A DNA stretch of 64,000 nt from Bisporella sp. PMI_857 (lineage: Eukaryota > Ascomycota > Leotiomycetes > Helotiales > Helotiaceae), in assembly GCA_021307315.1 (NCBI GenBank), contig JAJSPD010000002.1, positions 930,001 through 994,000 on the forward strand. Reading direction: 5' to 3'. Below the pieces are notes generated by a model, which worked only from the letters and a program-made list of their open reading frames with translations, did not search any database and had not been told where the DNA came from. Each line of letters starts with the position of its first letter. Within the stretch, counting starts at the first letter, position 1. The position numbers and the translations under genes were made by a program. Of this stretch, positions 11,367-23,527 are shown in pieces.

Positions 11367-12681
11367 TCTGAATTGGCAACGAGATCAAGAATCCTGCCTA
11401 AGAGCAGTCAATATGGGCATATAAGCATTTGTTTAAGCAATACAATTCTTCAACGAATTCAAAATGCATACCCACGCCTTCGACGCCTATAACAAAAACG
11501 TCGAGACAGAACTCGGTATTACAGGCTGAAGTTTCAGTGTACTTCTAACAGGCCCCCGGAGAAGTGCTTCTGTGCTACCAACATAAGCTATTGCTCAAAA
11601 TTTCGGGGCAGGCCTCACACTCCATCCTGTCTTTCAATGAAAAGTCCGACGTTACGCATAAATCAGCAGGACTAAAGTTTCCCGAATACATTTGCCCTAG
11701 GCTGCCCCTGTCTCTTTCTTGCTGTGCCATCTTTACAACACTAGTTTCTTCAATCTTGATTCCAGCTTGATCGACCCCGTTATAAAAGCTTAATTTACCG
11801 GATAAATGTAGGCAGCTGTATCTGCATGAGAAAACGACGCCATCTGACCGTTATTTTACTGCCTTTCTTCCCTCACTAAGCCCAGCTGAGATGATTCCAG
11901 ACTGTCAACCTAATGCTACCACCGTCCAAAAAAAGAATGTGAGGAAAGCAATATTACCCTCTAGCTTAGCTAGTACGTGTTTTACTTTTGGAACTGTGCT
12001 AGGTGCCTTAGGAACAGAAGATAACAAGGCCATTGCGTTATCGGTTAGATATTGGTTTAGATCTTTTTCTGAATCGCTTGACCTGGGAATCAGCTATTCT
12101 AAATGTACCTCGTGAAGAATCTCGCCGGAACGGATATCCGCCATCTAAGCGTACTGTGCCTTAGGCTAACAACTGCCGGTAGACGCCTTCATATGCGTAT
12201 ACCAGGGCTGAAACACCGTAAAATATTCCACTGTAAAGGTCCTGCCGTGCTGGCTTCGAGTCTATCACGCCACACGGCACAGGTTGGTCCGTGTTGGATG
12301 AAGTTTGTTAGCCACTATAGGGTAGATAACGTTCAGCCAGGTAGGAATGACATGATTCCCTTTACTGTGCGATATGCATGAACAATGCAACGATGATGAA
12401 GATTACCATTTCTCGCTTCCTTTTGGTTCTGGAAAGGACTTTATGCGTTCCCTGCGTAACCACAGCCTTATGGTTGATGCCGATTGGGTCTATTGACACC
12501 AAACGGAGTTGGTGCCTAACTCTTGGTATAAGTACAACTAACACTTTGGTACTCGTGATACTTGTCTCGTGTTATTGTAGTAATTCTACATCACCACCAA
12601 ACTTAATTTTCTTGATACCAAGAAGCGGATCTGTAGACTGGCATATCATCGTCCCATCAACCTCTTTCAACGATATCAACC
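11367..12681. other. Intergenic, 1.3 kb, upstream of tyrosinase and peptide gene
   Basis: Divergent region between the tyrosinase (minus) and the small secreted peptide gene (plus). No conserved gene was recognised; a 21-codon frame beginning at about 11464 is too short to judge. A perfect inverted repeat, TGTAG-5 nt-CTACA (12576-12590), sits about 90 bp before the peptide ATG and could be a regulator site. The last 40 bp before the ATG are pyrimidine-rich, as in fungal leaders. Confidence 0.5.
12576..12590. promoter_or_regulatory. Inverted repeat upstream of the peptide gene
   Basis: TGTAG, TAATT spacer, CTACA. This is a 5-bp dyad about 90 bp upstream of the ATG at 12682, of the size bound by dimeric fungal regulators. 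No functional evidence; short dyads also occur by chance. Confidence 0.2.
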
Positions 12682-12867
12682 ATGCGCTTTATCGTTCTCT
12701 TCGTAGCATATTTTGCAGCATTTGTGCTTAGTGCACCACTCAGTGGTAGGCCTCATAATACTTACGCTTTAAGTTGGAAAAGCGCACTAACCATAATAGC
12801 TGTACGAGATGAAGCTGAAGTCGACCCAGATGAAATCGTTGTCTACTCAGAGTACGATCAGAATTAA
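12682..12867 (+). CDS. Short secreted peptide, candidate RiPP precursor
   Basis: Two exons, 12682-12745 and 12800-12867. The 54-nt intron has a GTAGGC donor, a CACTAACC branch point and a TAG acceptor; the product is 43 residues. Residues 1-18 form a clear signal peptide (hydrophobic core IVLFVAYFAAFVL, then Ala before Pro). The mature part is an acidic spacer (RDEAEVDPDE) and a short tail, IVVYSEYDQN, with tyrosines at 37 and 40. It lies between a tyrosinase and an O-methyltransferase and near two UstYa-family genes. A Tyr-containing secretory peptide is the expected substrate type there. Against this: only one tail copy, and no Lys-Arg (Kex2) site, whereas known dikaritin precursors usually have repeated cores between dibasic sites. 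An unspliced reading also stays open, giving a longer version. It could instead be an unrelated small secreted peptide. Confidence 0.55.
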   Translation: MRFIVLFVAYFAAFVLSAPLSGRPHNTYALSWKSALTIIAVRDEAEVDPDEIVVYSEYDQN

Positions 12868-13058
12868 GGATGGATTCCAAGTCTGGCAGCTGCTGCCCGC
12901 AATATCTGCAATACGGAATAGAGATTGAATTCGATCATGGCAAAAGCGAAGGAAGATCTGAAGGCTAATATTGGAGGTTGATACTTGCTTGGATTCGTTC
13001 ATTTGTACACAGATCGTGATTAATTCATTGCTTGGTATTGGAAGTATTTCGAAGTATC

Positions 13059-14481
13059 TCACAGCTTGTCTTCTTCAGTGCCTTCCCAAATAGCGTGTAT
13101 AAAGGACAAACTAGACCCTTGCGGTTTGGTGATAGGTTGAGGTTTGAACCGCGCATCTGCGAACTCAAATAACTGTGACCAATCTTCCGCATCGCGTTCT
13201 TTTGCATTCTGAATTCCTTTCATCGCAATATCGAAGTTTCTAAGCGAATTAATCAGTTCGTGGCAGCCCCGAAATATAAACTTGAAGAGCTGAGATTTCT
13301 ATGCGCGGTGAAAACAATCTTACCTCGCATTCCTTTCCCTGTAAGGTGATAATACGCACGGAGGTGGTAAACACAACTCTGAAATCAGTACCCGTGCACC
13401 GCTCTTCAAGGCAGGTATCAAGGCTCGCAATATCTTCACGGCATACTTGTCTGACCAGTCATGCAAAACCCAGCGAAGGAGATATACATCGGCATGCTTT
13501 ATGGGCTGCTCTTGAAAGAAATCATGGGCCATAAATGACAATCTACTTCCTTCCTTGAGATCCTCTGGTACCTTAGCACCTTCAATAACGTCTGGTAAGT
13601 CCTGCACCACACACCTGATCCCAGGGAAATGCCTGGCAACATCGACAGCTACAGCGCCTCGACCACCACCCACATCTACTAGCACTCCTGTTGCTGAAGC
13701 TTCCCAAGAAATGCCGTCTAGCAGATGCTTAGTGCTATATCCTGGACCTGAGTGCATGAAGGTCATCGCATCGGCCATTTGGCTGGCTCGCCTCGGATCG
13801 TTTCCCACAACCTCAAACATTGGAAGATTAGTATCATACGCCAAAGCAAAACCGGCCTCGTTCGGTTCTTCTGATCCAGGCCACCTCTCCATTGCATCCA
13901 CGACTCTAGTTGCAGAAGGCCACATCTCTCCGCTCAAGAAGCCGACCAGCTGCCCCAGAAGGGGAGCCTGAGCCAATGCCTTGGATGCAGCAGTATGAGC
14001 TACCACACCAGGTGTTGTCTCGCGGAAGATGTAGTAAGTCATAGCATGTCGTAGGATTCGACGAGCATCTGACTCTGAAATCGAACATGCTTCGGCAATA
14101 GCGGCAAAAGTAGATTTCTCCTCAAGCGGGAACGACTTCGCAATACCAAATCTTTGAATCGCCTGTGCACTAACCCATGAGTTGTGCTGTCAAACATGTT
14201 AGCAATATGAAAAAGGCGTGATCAAAAAGCACGAGACGAACATGGTGGCTAGCTATGGAGGCCGCTGGTCCAAGCAGCAATGCCCTCAGTTCATCCGACG
14301 CCCCCAACGCAGCTTCTTGTGAAGCCTGAAGATCCGGCGGTAATGGAAGCCTCAAAGGGGCAGAAATATCAAATGAGGGGGTTGGAAGCTTCTCTGCTGT
14401 GAGATAGGCATCGATTTTTTGAGTATGCTCTTGGATCAGCGATGAAAGCTCGACAATTCTGTTTGGCCCCATTTCCGTCAT
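13059..14481 (-). CDS. SAM-dependent O-methyltransferase (plant/fungal family 2)
   Basis: Three exons, 14481-14242, 14186-13324 and 13239-13059; 427 residues, the usual length for the family. The N-terminal part is a helical dimerisation domain (winged-helix region around SWVSAQAIQRFGIAK to SESDARRILRHAM). The SAM-binding glycine loop DVGGGRG is at about 252-258, followed by the acidic VQDLPDVI. The catalytic-base region LLRWVLHDWSD has the family His at about 322. The C-terminus is FDIAMKGIQNAKERDAEDW. The first intron uses a weak GTTCGT donor with a good CTAAC branch point. It probably methylates a hydroxyl, for example a phenol made by the neighbouring tyrosinase; the substrate is inferred from position only. 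Ustiloxin's methyltransferase UstM is a separate case and need not be orthologous. Confidence 0.9.
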
Positions 14482-15271
14482 CTATTGGCACAGGTAACGA
14501 TGGGTGGTAACAGTATTTTGTTGGGGATTTGGTTGGTACTTGGAGAGGAAATAAACGTCACACAAAGGAAATGCACGGAGGATGAACGAAGATTGAAAAT
14601 AGAAATAGTTGGTGTAACTTCGCTGTTTCTGAGATATCTCACAAACAGGGATCTCACGGTTAAAGAGGCAAGAGCAATGGAACTGGCTTCGGCGTAATAC
14701 ACGTGACTTCGAGTCTGGCGGGTTGGCATATTTTTCTTTGTTGCTAAAGTATGCATCACGGTATATTCTTATCTGTCCTCTGACGGCAGGAATTTAATCA
14801 CTGACGAACTCATTCACAATGCAGTCCAGGAATTTGTGCTAATTGATGATTGACTTCGCTTAATATTCAGGGGAACCTTTAGACCAAGAATTTAATACAT
14901 TGAAGCATACTAGTCAAGTTTGAAATGTATGGATATAATCCTCTATTGATAACCAATCATTACAAATGCGCCCCCCATCCAAACTCCCCATCCTCAACAT
15001 GCTATCCGTCCATCTATGCGCCGCTCATGCTTACTGTTCGCCCTCTCAAAGATCAAAGAAAATAACTCGAGCTGGGTATCCGCCCATAGCCTACAGATAC
15101 ATTAAAGAGAGAGTGAAAGGAAAATCTGCCGTGCATCGTACATCCCATCCATCATCATCAATCATAAAGCGCATGCCTGCTATCTTGCCGTGCTTCCCCT
15201 CTTCCTCTTCATCTTCCCATCTCTCCGCATCTATTTTCGTATGTGTTGGGCTGGTGGCGAAGCGTGGTAGA
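14482..15271. other. Intergenic, 0.8 kb
   Basis: Upstream of the O-methyltransferase and downstream of the DH-domain gene. No gene was recognised. Confidence 0.55.
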
Positions 15272-18200
15272 TCAATGACCTACGGCGCAAAGGCTATAAA
15301 TCCAATTACATTCTGCCGCGCTGCTCGTCTGGAACATCCACTTCTTCGTCGTCCCACTTACACCACCCGTACGTCTGATCCTACCCACCTCTCCTTTCTC
15401 ATCTACCAGATCCTCCCACACATTGACAGCAATTCCTGTACGCTGCACTTTCTGGAAGCAATCCGACCCAAGAACCTCGTCAAGAACCACAATGCCTGGT
15501 TCCCCTTCCTTACCCTTGAGTCTGGCGGTAACACGACGTTCGATACCGGTGCGTAGTGACGAGCGCTGGTGCATACCAGGCGGCGGAACGGAGATATCCA
15601 GGCGCGCTGAGCCTCTGTCATCCCAACCTCCTGGTGTAAGGAAATAGAGACGAATTTTGAGATTTTCACTTCCAAGGTGGGTTGGAATCTTGCCGCTAGT
15701 CATGCTACTGCTAAGAGATGGGCTGTTTGGAGTTCGTGGCGGAGTTGGGCCAGAGAACATTGATGTTCTGGAACTTCCGGTATATTGACTTGTATTCGCC
15801 CCATTTCCTTGAATGATATTGCTCTTATCGATGTTGAACATGCCACTGCCGCTCCTGCGTCGGAGGCGCGCGAGCATGGAGCTTGAATGAGATTGGGAAC
15901 TCTGATCATCGGATGTTGGTGCACGTGCTGAGGCTCGGTAGCTGTTGCTTCGGCCGAACCATGAGCGCCGTCTACTGCTTGCAACTGCGGCCTCATATGA
16001 GTGAGTGCCATAGGAATTCACCTCTCTCTCACGCTCAAGTTTGAGCCATACTTCGTTATTGCAGCGAGCACGGTGAAGGTTAGCATAGAGCTCATGGCAT
16101 GCAGCTGGCGTATGTGTCCGGTAACGAATGGTTCTTCCCACAATCTTGTTCTTGAGTAATGAGTCTGCTGTTGGAATAGATTGGATTTCTACATCCACCG
16201 CTGTGCTCTGGCGAAGCGGAACTAGAGGTGTGAGATGTTGCGCAATGAGTGGTGTCTCTCTCTGTGCATCTACGTCTTCTTTTGAGTCAAGCCCCAGTGA
16301 TTCGGAGATTGGTTCTCGCTTTGGCGAAGAATGAGACGCGTCCATCTTGAAGACCTCGATTAGCCCATCACTTACTACGATAGAGCATGGCCCGTCATGT
16401 AAATCAGCCCACTTGTTTCCAACCCAGTTTGATATTGTAGCCACAAGTTTCTTTGAGCCATCCGCATTACGCCGGACTGGAATGCCGCGATAAGGTGCTT
16501 GAGATGCAGAGTTTGAAGGTGCCAAAGATGTATTGGGGAGACTGTAGATAGAGGGCGATCTCTTAACTGGGGTTGGTCGGATCTGTGGAAGTACAGCCGG
16601 CTCATCGAGATCTTCATCATCTGACGATCCAGTGTACGAGTCAGACAAGTCAGAATCAGATAAATCTGATGAGGAGGAGGTACCAGACGCGTCTGATGGC
16701 TGATACTCGTGTTTTAAAGGAGATGATGTTCTTCGATTCTTCCCCTTTGGTGTCGGGCTCTCAATGCCTGGTGCAAATTTCTTGAGGTTAGGGGTGGTGG
16801 CCACACGATGAGCAGGAGGTGGTGGTGCTCCGTCATCTCTTGCAGAGCTAGATAGTGATTGTTGTTCTCCCACAATATCTGAGCCGGGTCGCATAGACTC
16901 TTTCAAGGGTATGCTTGCTTCTGGGGTTGATGCAGGTTTGACTTCTTCCTTCTCAACGTAAGGCAAGCCACCAGACATCATATAAGTCTCATTGTCTTTC
17001 TTGGTCTCCTTGCGACTCTTTGGCGTGGAAGCAATTCGCTCGTAGACACCATCGGTATATATTGGCTTTTGTCGTCTCTCATTTCCTGAACTACGATCAG
17101 CTGGGGTGGAAGGTAGAGTATTCTCGCCACGAGAGTGATATCTTGATCTTGCATGTTTTGTTGCAATGAGGGTCTTGCCAGCTTTGCTCATAGCTTCATT
17201 TAGATCTTTTGGCTGTTCGCTGATAATGGACTCCTCAATAATAGTAGAAGGAACGGGCGAGAATGCAGGTCGATGAGGAATTGGTTCCTCCTTACGGGAG
17301 TTTGCTATGATCTCTTCCTCCTCTCTTCGTCGGCGTTCTCCAATAGGAATGGCGATATCCTCCTTATCCTTTTGGCTTGGCTGTCTAGCTGGAGGCATCG
17401 AGGTCGAAATGAGACTGATATCATCCCGAATCATAGGTGGAGGAATTGGTGATGTGCCAAGCATGTCAATCCACTCAGCTGCTGTCTCTTCATCATCGGT
17501 CATGAGCAGGAAGACCTCTTGCCACTTGTCGCCCTCGCCTCTTACCATCACGACTAGTTCAACCTTGCTGTCGCCAATGCGAGCTGAAACTTGCTTGCTG
17601 GGTATTGGGGGAAATAGCAGCCAATTCTTGAGCTCATCCGTAGCGCAAACTAGCACATCCCCAGGATCTGACTTGTCCCATGGCTTATCGCGAAATAAAA
17701 GCTCGATTTCCATTTCCACCCTTTGCCCACTCGAATGAAGCATATCTAGAGCGAAGCTGTCTTTAGCGCATACCTGTCTGGTTTGGTCAATCTTCACATC
17801 TTCCGCAAGAGCAAGGGTCTCTAAGTCCCGAGCACGAGTGGTATCTGTTGCATTAGCCGCGCGATCTACCATACGGGCAGCCTCTTCCTTTGTGCGACGA
17901 CGACCTCTAATCTCGAGCTCTTCCCACTTTTGCTTGGTGATTAAGCTGGCATCAGTAGGCTTGATGTTGTGAAGACCCTATGGAGGGTCAGCTGTTAGAA
18001 TGTCGGCACGGTGGCTGCTGTTCTTACCTTGACAACTTTGCAGAGATGCTTGACCCGTACGAGTGGTCTCTTGAGTAAGAAAGCTACATCAACACGTTCA
18101 CCATCCTCTTTTACCACGTCACCATTTGCATTGAGTGGCATCTCGTCTTTATTAGGAGTCTGTTGCGCTGAAGTTGAGGGCGAAGTTGGAGCAAGGTTGA

Positions 18201-21141
18201 CAACGACGTCCTGAAAGCCCATACGCCAAGCAGTGAGGTAATCGTCGTAGGTCTTATAAGCGTTCTGAAACCAAGTAACAAGCGTAATTGAGTCCTCGAG
18301 AGGAATTCTGTTGTGAAGCGACTTTAGTCGTTCAAGTGCGATGCCCATGTCAACAATCGGTTTGGTAAAAGCAGAGTCCGCGCCTCCTACTACAGGGGTG
18401 GGACTAAAAAGACCTGCAGCAATGGCAGAGTCTGATTTTGAAAGAACACAGGTAAGTAATACCGGAATGACACCGTCTACCAAGGTTTTGAGCTCACGCA
18501 TATACTTTGTTTCATCTGTTGCTAATTCGCGCAGCAGATCTGGAATGGTCGCAGTCTCAAGGGGAGTACGACTGGTCCGGATACTTCTTGCAGACCTAAT
18601 GCTGCGTGGACGTCCAGGAACCGAAGAATCAGGCAACGACAGCACAGAGATCAGATCCGAGTGTTTGGTGAGTCTCCTCTTCAATCCAGAACCAGAGCCC
18701 GATTTGCGACTTTCACGCGATAATGATGACGAAGTAGGTGCTGTATAAATGCTGCTTTGGGTCTGGGTGACAGTGGTGTGTGAAAGATCAGACTCAGTGT
18801 CTATGGCGGAAGATAAAGTGCTAAGGGTTGCAACAGACGCTATCGTCGACAAACGATGCTGTCCAGTTGTTGGCGCTAATCTTCTTGGAGAAGAAGAAAG
18901 AGGCTTCGTTGGCTCGGTGGTTTTCTCAGCACTCGTTTGGTTGGCACGTGGTGTGAGTTTTGCTGAAAGATCTTCTGGTATGGTTTTTTCGTCTTGTTGT
19001 GTCTCTGGAGACCTGCGATTGTCACGGGGTCCAGACAATAGGTCTGCCAATGGATTATCCTTAACTCGATATGTTGTCGACTCTCCGCGAAACGCATCCA
19101 ACAACGCTTCTTTCAGAGGTACTTTTCTTTCGGTCTTTGGAGAGGATGCGGTTCGTGTAGCTGCCCTCCTCCGAAGACCCACAGGAGATGCTGGAGGAGA
19201 GTTTTCCATACTGGGCAGCGTATCTCTAGCTGGCCGAGGAGAAGGCACGTTTTTGGGCTCTGATGCATTTCGTTTATGCTGATAAGATTCAGCGTTTGCT
19301 GTTAGGTTAAGCTCAGATCGATCATCGTCTTTGTAGCTACGCCTTCGCAAGGAGTCTTCTGGGATATCTAGCGTAGATTTGGGACTGGGTGGACGATCCA
19401 CAAAAGGATCACTCGTTTCATTCAACCACGACTCAATATTTCGTGGCTGGTTTGGTGCTGATCTAGCTGGATCCTCTGCCTCATGGACGATATTCTTGGC
19501 CTCCGTATACACCTTCTTGAGGACTTTGGGCACAGCAGCAGCAAAACTTGAGTTCCGCTTTGGTTGCGCTGGTCGTCTTAAGGTGTTCGCCTCAGCACCG
19601 ACAGGAAGATCCAATACACTGAAAGCCGAATCTCCAAAAGGAATTTCAGATACGGATCCAGACGGGGATCTCGATTTACGAGATTTTCGTTTTGTCTGTG
19701 TCCGACTTGGTGTTGTCCAAGAAGCTGCATTCTCTTCTCCAGACTCGCTATCATCTTCAGATCTACATGAATCTGGCGGCCGTAGATGCTTCTCGCTCCG
19801 ACTCCGAGGAGTTCTAATTTCCGCTGGTTCCAGTGGCTTGGTCTTCCGGCTTAATTTGAGAGGCTTGACCCTGATGCTATCATCGCCTTGATTGAAGGAA
19901 TTGTCCCTGGATGGCTTGATACGAATTCCATCGTCTACAGGGTCCGGAGAAGGTTTTATGCGAATGCCATCAGATTCGGGTTCTTGAGATGGTTTAAGGT
20001 GGATTCCATCATCTGGAAGTTTGGAAGTTTTTACACGAATACCACCATCAGACGATTTCGATGCTCTTACCCGGATGCCGTCATCCAAAGATTCAGGCTG
20101 CGGAGACTTTCTTCTCCGTGGTATCTCGCTTGTGTCATCTTGCCGCGAAACCTTCCTCCTGGTTGGCGTGTTGTCTATATCATCAAATCTGGAAGATTTT
20201 CTACTCCTAGGCGTCTCATCTGGCTGGCTCTCAGTCTCGACGTCCGCCTCGTTCCTTTTGAACCAATCCTCCATTTTCTTACTTGGTGTGGGATTTTGCG
20301 CCGTCTTCTCCAGGAAGTTCTTTGGTATAGGCGATCCTTTTTTTGGAATCTGCTTCGAGGGCTTCGGCTCCGCTTGTCTCGCCTTGGGTATCTCATCTCT
20401 CAAGACCTTCTTTGGAGGTTCCGTAACCTCCACAACTATCTCATCACTCTCATTCCGCCGGACCCAATCTTCAATTTTCTTCTTTGCACTAGGGTTCTGT
20501 GCTGTTTTCTCCAAGAAGTTCTTTGGTATCGGCGATCCTTTCGTCGGAACCTCCCTCTTTCTCCAGTGTTCATCACTAATCACCCTCTTTCTGGGAGCCC
20601 CAGCACTCTTACTCCTCCGTCTCGTGATCCCCTTTCCATCTGTCGTAATCCCATTGACTGTCACCCACCTTCCATCACTAGCAGCATCCTCCGCCTCCTT
20701 GCTCTTCCGGCGTCCCGTCTTCTTCACCTGTATATCGCTCTTTGCCTTCTTCTCTTCTTCCGATCCTGGAGCCAACGGATCAACAATCACCGCGCCTGCA
20801 CTAGCTTTCTGCCATTGCTTAACCCGATCTTGTACCGCACTAGGAGGCCGCACCTTCTTCACCTCCTCCACCCCTAGCTTCAGCTCCTTCTTCACGATAT
20901 CTAAGCTCTTCCGACGTACCGGCCGGCCTGTGCGCTGCGGACTCGGCCGTCCCAGAAGGAAGTCCTGGAATAGCGTTGGGGGCTCCTTCTTCCCAGAACC
21001 CGTGCCTTTCCTGGCCGGCGCGTTGTTCGGAGTCTTGCGGACTGGAGTGCCATTTTGTCCAGGTCGTTTAGTTGCGGAGGCTCGTCTTGGGGTTGCTGGG
21101 GTCTTGGTGGGTATATTATTGTCGTCGTCATTGGAAGGCAT
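15272..21141 (-). CDS. Large DH-domain (RhoGEF-like) protein
   Basis: Two exons, 21141-18028 and 17977-15272, with a 50-nt intron; 1939 residues. The first ~860 residues are basic, Ser/Pro/Lys-rich and disordered. A Dbl-homology domain begins near residue 865 (TIPDLLRELATDETKYMREL). It crosses the intron (VKHLCKVVK joined to GLHNIKPTDASLITKQKWEELEIRGRRRTKEEAARM) and is followed by a PH-like segment (MEIELLFRDKPWDKSDPGDVLVCATD). After another disordered stretch the C-terminal ~250 residues look folded again. DH domains exchange nucleotide on Rho/Cdc42 GTPases; the target here is unknown. The N-terminal region repeats a 32-residue element at 200-231 and 267-298, and a shorter DDGIRIKPS-like element about five times. 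Long antisense open frames here are composition artefacts. Confidence 0.85.
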
Positions 21142-22558
21142 ACCTATTTCGCCGCATTAGATTGAGCTACATTCCTAAGGCAGCATGGTAGAAACGTGGG
21201 AGGTAGCACAAGCATTCCTGTCGTCTGGATATATATACGTACTTGCCATCGCGCTTCCTGCACTGACCTACACACTGGGGAAATAGCGCATCTAGGTTCC
21301 CTCATCACACGACAATTGATATATTTTGATACACTGAAGATCTTTACGTCTGGACGTCTATGACAGAGTCGAGAATCAAGCCCGGATGGATGGGGTGTTG
21401 ATTGGCTCCGTGTGGTTGACGCAGCAACCCCTTGACAAAAAGCTCAACAGGTGTTCGCGGTCTCAAAATAGAATTCACTCCCCCAGGTAGTCCGCACTTC
21501 ACAATATCGCGATTAAAAAGAAAAAAGAAAAAAAAAAAAAGAATAAGATTGTTTGTGGTTCAAATTAGCAGCAGATGCGGCATTGTTATTGTTTGTTTGT
21601 ATAGCACCATCGACGACCCTATATTACCAACCGGAGACACAATGGTTTGTTTACATTGAAAGCACTGTTCTGGGGCATCAGTTAAGGGAGCTCCCTGGTC
21701 GATAGCGCTGCGATCGTCACAAGCGGGCTGCCGCCACCAATTGAAACACAGTCAATTGCTCTGTGCCTCTCTTAGCCTCGTACTGTACTGTACAAAACCA
21801 ACTCTGTCAGGACATGCACAATCACAGCTCCTGTTACATTTTTCGTATTCAATTCTGCTGACCTGAGTCGATTGTTTTCGCAGTTCGAATCATCAACACT
21901 AACAATCACAAGGATGGAAATGGTACAAATCTTCAGTGTACAGTAGATGGACGAAATTGATTTTGCTGACCCTAAACCTTCCCCTAAGCCTACCCACCCT
22001 CCGTAAAAGGGCCAAGAAGTGGATGTCAAGCTGATTTGGAGGTCGGACATGGGGACCAAACAGGGAATATTGCGCAAGGGGGGGTTCAACGGCACCAAAA
22101 CTGGCCATGGCTTGGCTGAAGGCGGTCTGGCTGGTCCTAATTTGCAGTAAACGTTATCAGTTCAGCTGTGATGGAGTTCTCACCAATTTTGAGGAGATGA
22201 GGAGATTCCGCGGAATCATGGCTTATCACGCCTAAGGATATTCTCGAATGAGGGAAATCAAAGATGGTATTTCAGCTTAGGGATTCTCACACATGTCAAG
22301 ATCCACGAAAACAACATCTGCTAACGTGTATGCAAGCTTTGCTCTGGCCACTCTAGATATACATCTATACCAGCTGTGTCTATTTGTATCTGGCTGACCT
22401 CTTTCTCTATTCTGCGCGAAAAATCTATGCCCGTATATCTATGACCGTCTATCCAACTCTTGACGAAGCACTCAGGGTATCAAACTCCGTTCGAAATACT
22501 CAAAATGTAATGCCAGGCGCCTCCTCCATCAATCCTCCCGCATACTACACATATATGG
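21142..22558. other. Intergenic, 1.4 kb
   Basis: Holds the promoter and leader of the DH-domain gene and the 3' flank of the EBP gene. An A-rich run lies at 21517-21540. No gene was recognised. Confidence 0.55.
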
Positions 22559-23527
22559 TTATAGGCACTTCTTTGCGCTACCATTCGCATATCGCTTCCT
22601 GTTGATTTTCTCGAGGGTCGTGAAGGCTTTTGCGATTGTGCGGACGCTGCTGACCAGCAGCACTGCAACTCGTGTGTTAGCTCTATCTCCAAAAAGTTGG
22701 GCTGGCAGAGGCAAATCTTACGGCCTGGGAACACCATCCAAATGAAGTTCATAAAGAAATAATAGAACCAGAAGTAGAGGAACTCTGGCCTGCTGTATGA
22801 GATCCCCTGGTAATAGTGGTCGAACATGCTGGTCGCATAGTACAGTATCAAGCCGTAGATCTGGCCGACACAGACAATAATCTGGAGTGGATGGCGGAGT
22901 GCATGGTTTGTGGTTACCATACCTGCCACCACAAAGCAAAGCGGTCCCCAAGTAAACTGTCCCATGTACCTGTAAGTATTGTATGCCTTCAGCAGGTTTA
23001 CAAACCAAGTGGTATACGTACGGCAGTTACCGTCTCCATGCATAGCACAAACGGGTCGCTAGTCAGGTACCTCGAGTCTGAGAAGGCATACTCCTTCCAT
23101 AACTGTCCAAACAAATCTTGTGCCGAGCCCATCTGAAAGTGGTTGAGTGAGAAATAGCCTGTGTCTAGTCAATGAATGTAATTTTCATTGGCCGCCTTTC
23201 CCATACCTTCGAAAAACAAATGGATGGCTCCCGCTGACAAGAGTTAGTCGTCCAACAACTTCAGTTACCATCGAACCATTACATACATAATATCAACCAC
23301 CATATTGCTGCTTTCTCGCTCGCTGGCAGATAGGGATGCGTTATATTGATCAAGGTGGCAGTTGCTACAAATATTGCTGCCACTCCCCCGAAGAAGATTG
23401 TCAAAAGGAATGGAACGCTCCATTCATTGACGAGGTAATTGGGAATAGCCACTTCCAATGGATAATATAAATGCTCGGTTATAAGCTGTTTTGAAGTGTT
23501 GAGCGCTGGGAGAACGACGGAATCCAT
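22559..23527 (-). CDS. Sterol delta8-delta7 isomerase-like protein (EBP / emopamil-binding family)
   Basis: Five exons: 23527-23287, 23233-23207 (only 27 nt), 23158-23022, 22956-22722 and 22662-22559; 247 residues. Several transmembrane helices are visible. The family's active-site residues are all present: His85 and Glu89 in the IHLFFEG block, Glu131 and Thr134 in DPFVLCMETVT, and Asn205 in FFMNFIWM. The WKEYAFSDSRYLTSD block is also diagnostic. Members isomerise the delta8 double bond of sterols in the ER or are EBP-like paralogs without proven sterol activity. Most fungi use the unrelated ERG2 for this step. This is therefore likely an additional isomerase or EBP-like protein rather than the sole ergosterol enzyme (inference). 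The miniature exon 2 codes for most of the first active-site motif. Confidence 0.88.

Noticed and set aside
12840..12975. Alternative splicing that would give the small peptide a Cys- or Tyr-containing extension
   Set aside because: The possible intron would be only 38 nt, or would use a weak GTCTAC donor. The simple two-exon model is better supported.
19888..21160. Two long plus-strand open frames (329 and 379 codons) over the DH-domain gene
   Set aside because: They lie antisense to a much longer, phase-consistent coding exon with recognisable motifs; Ser/Arg-rich composition keeps the opposite strand open.
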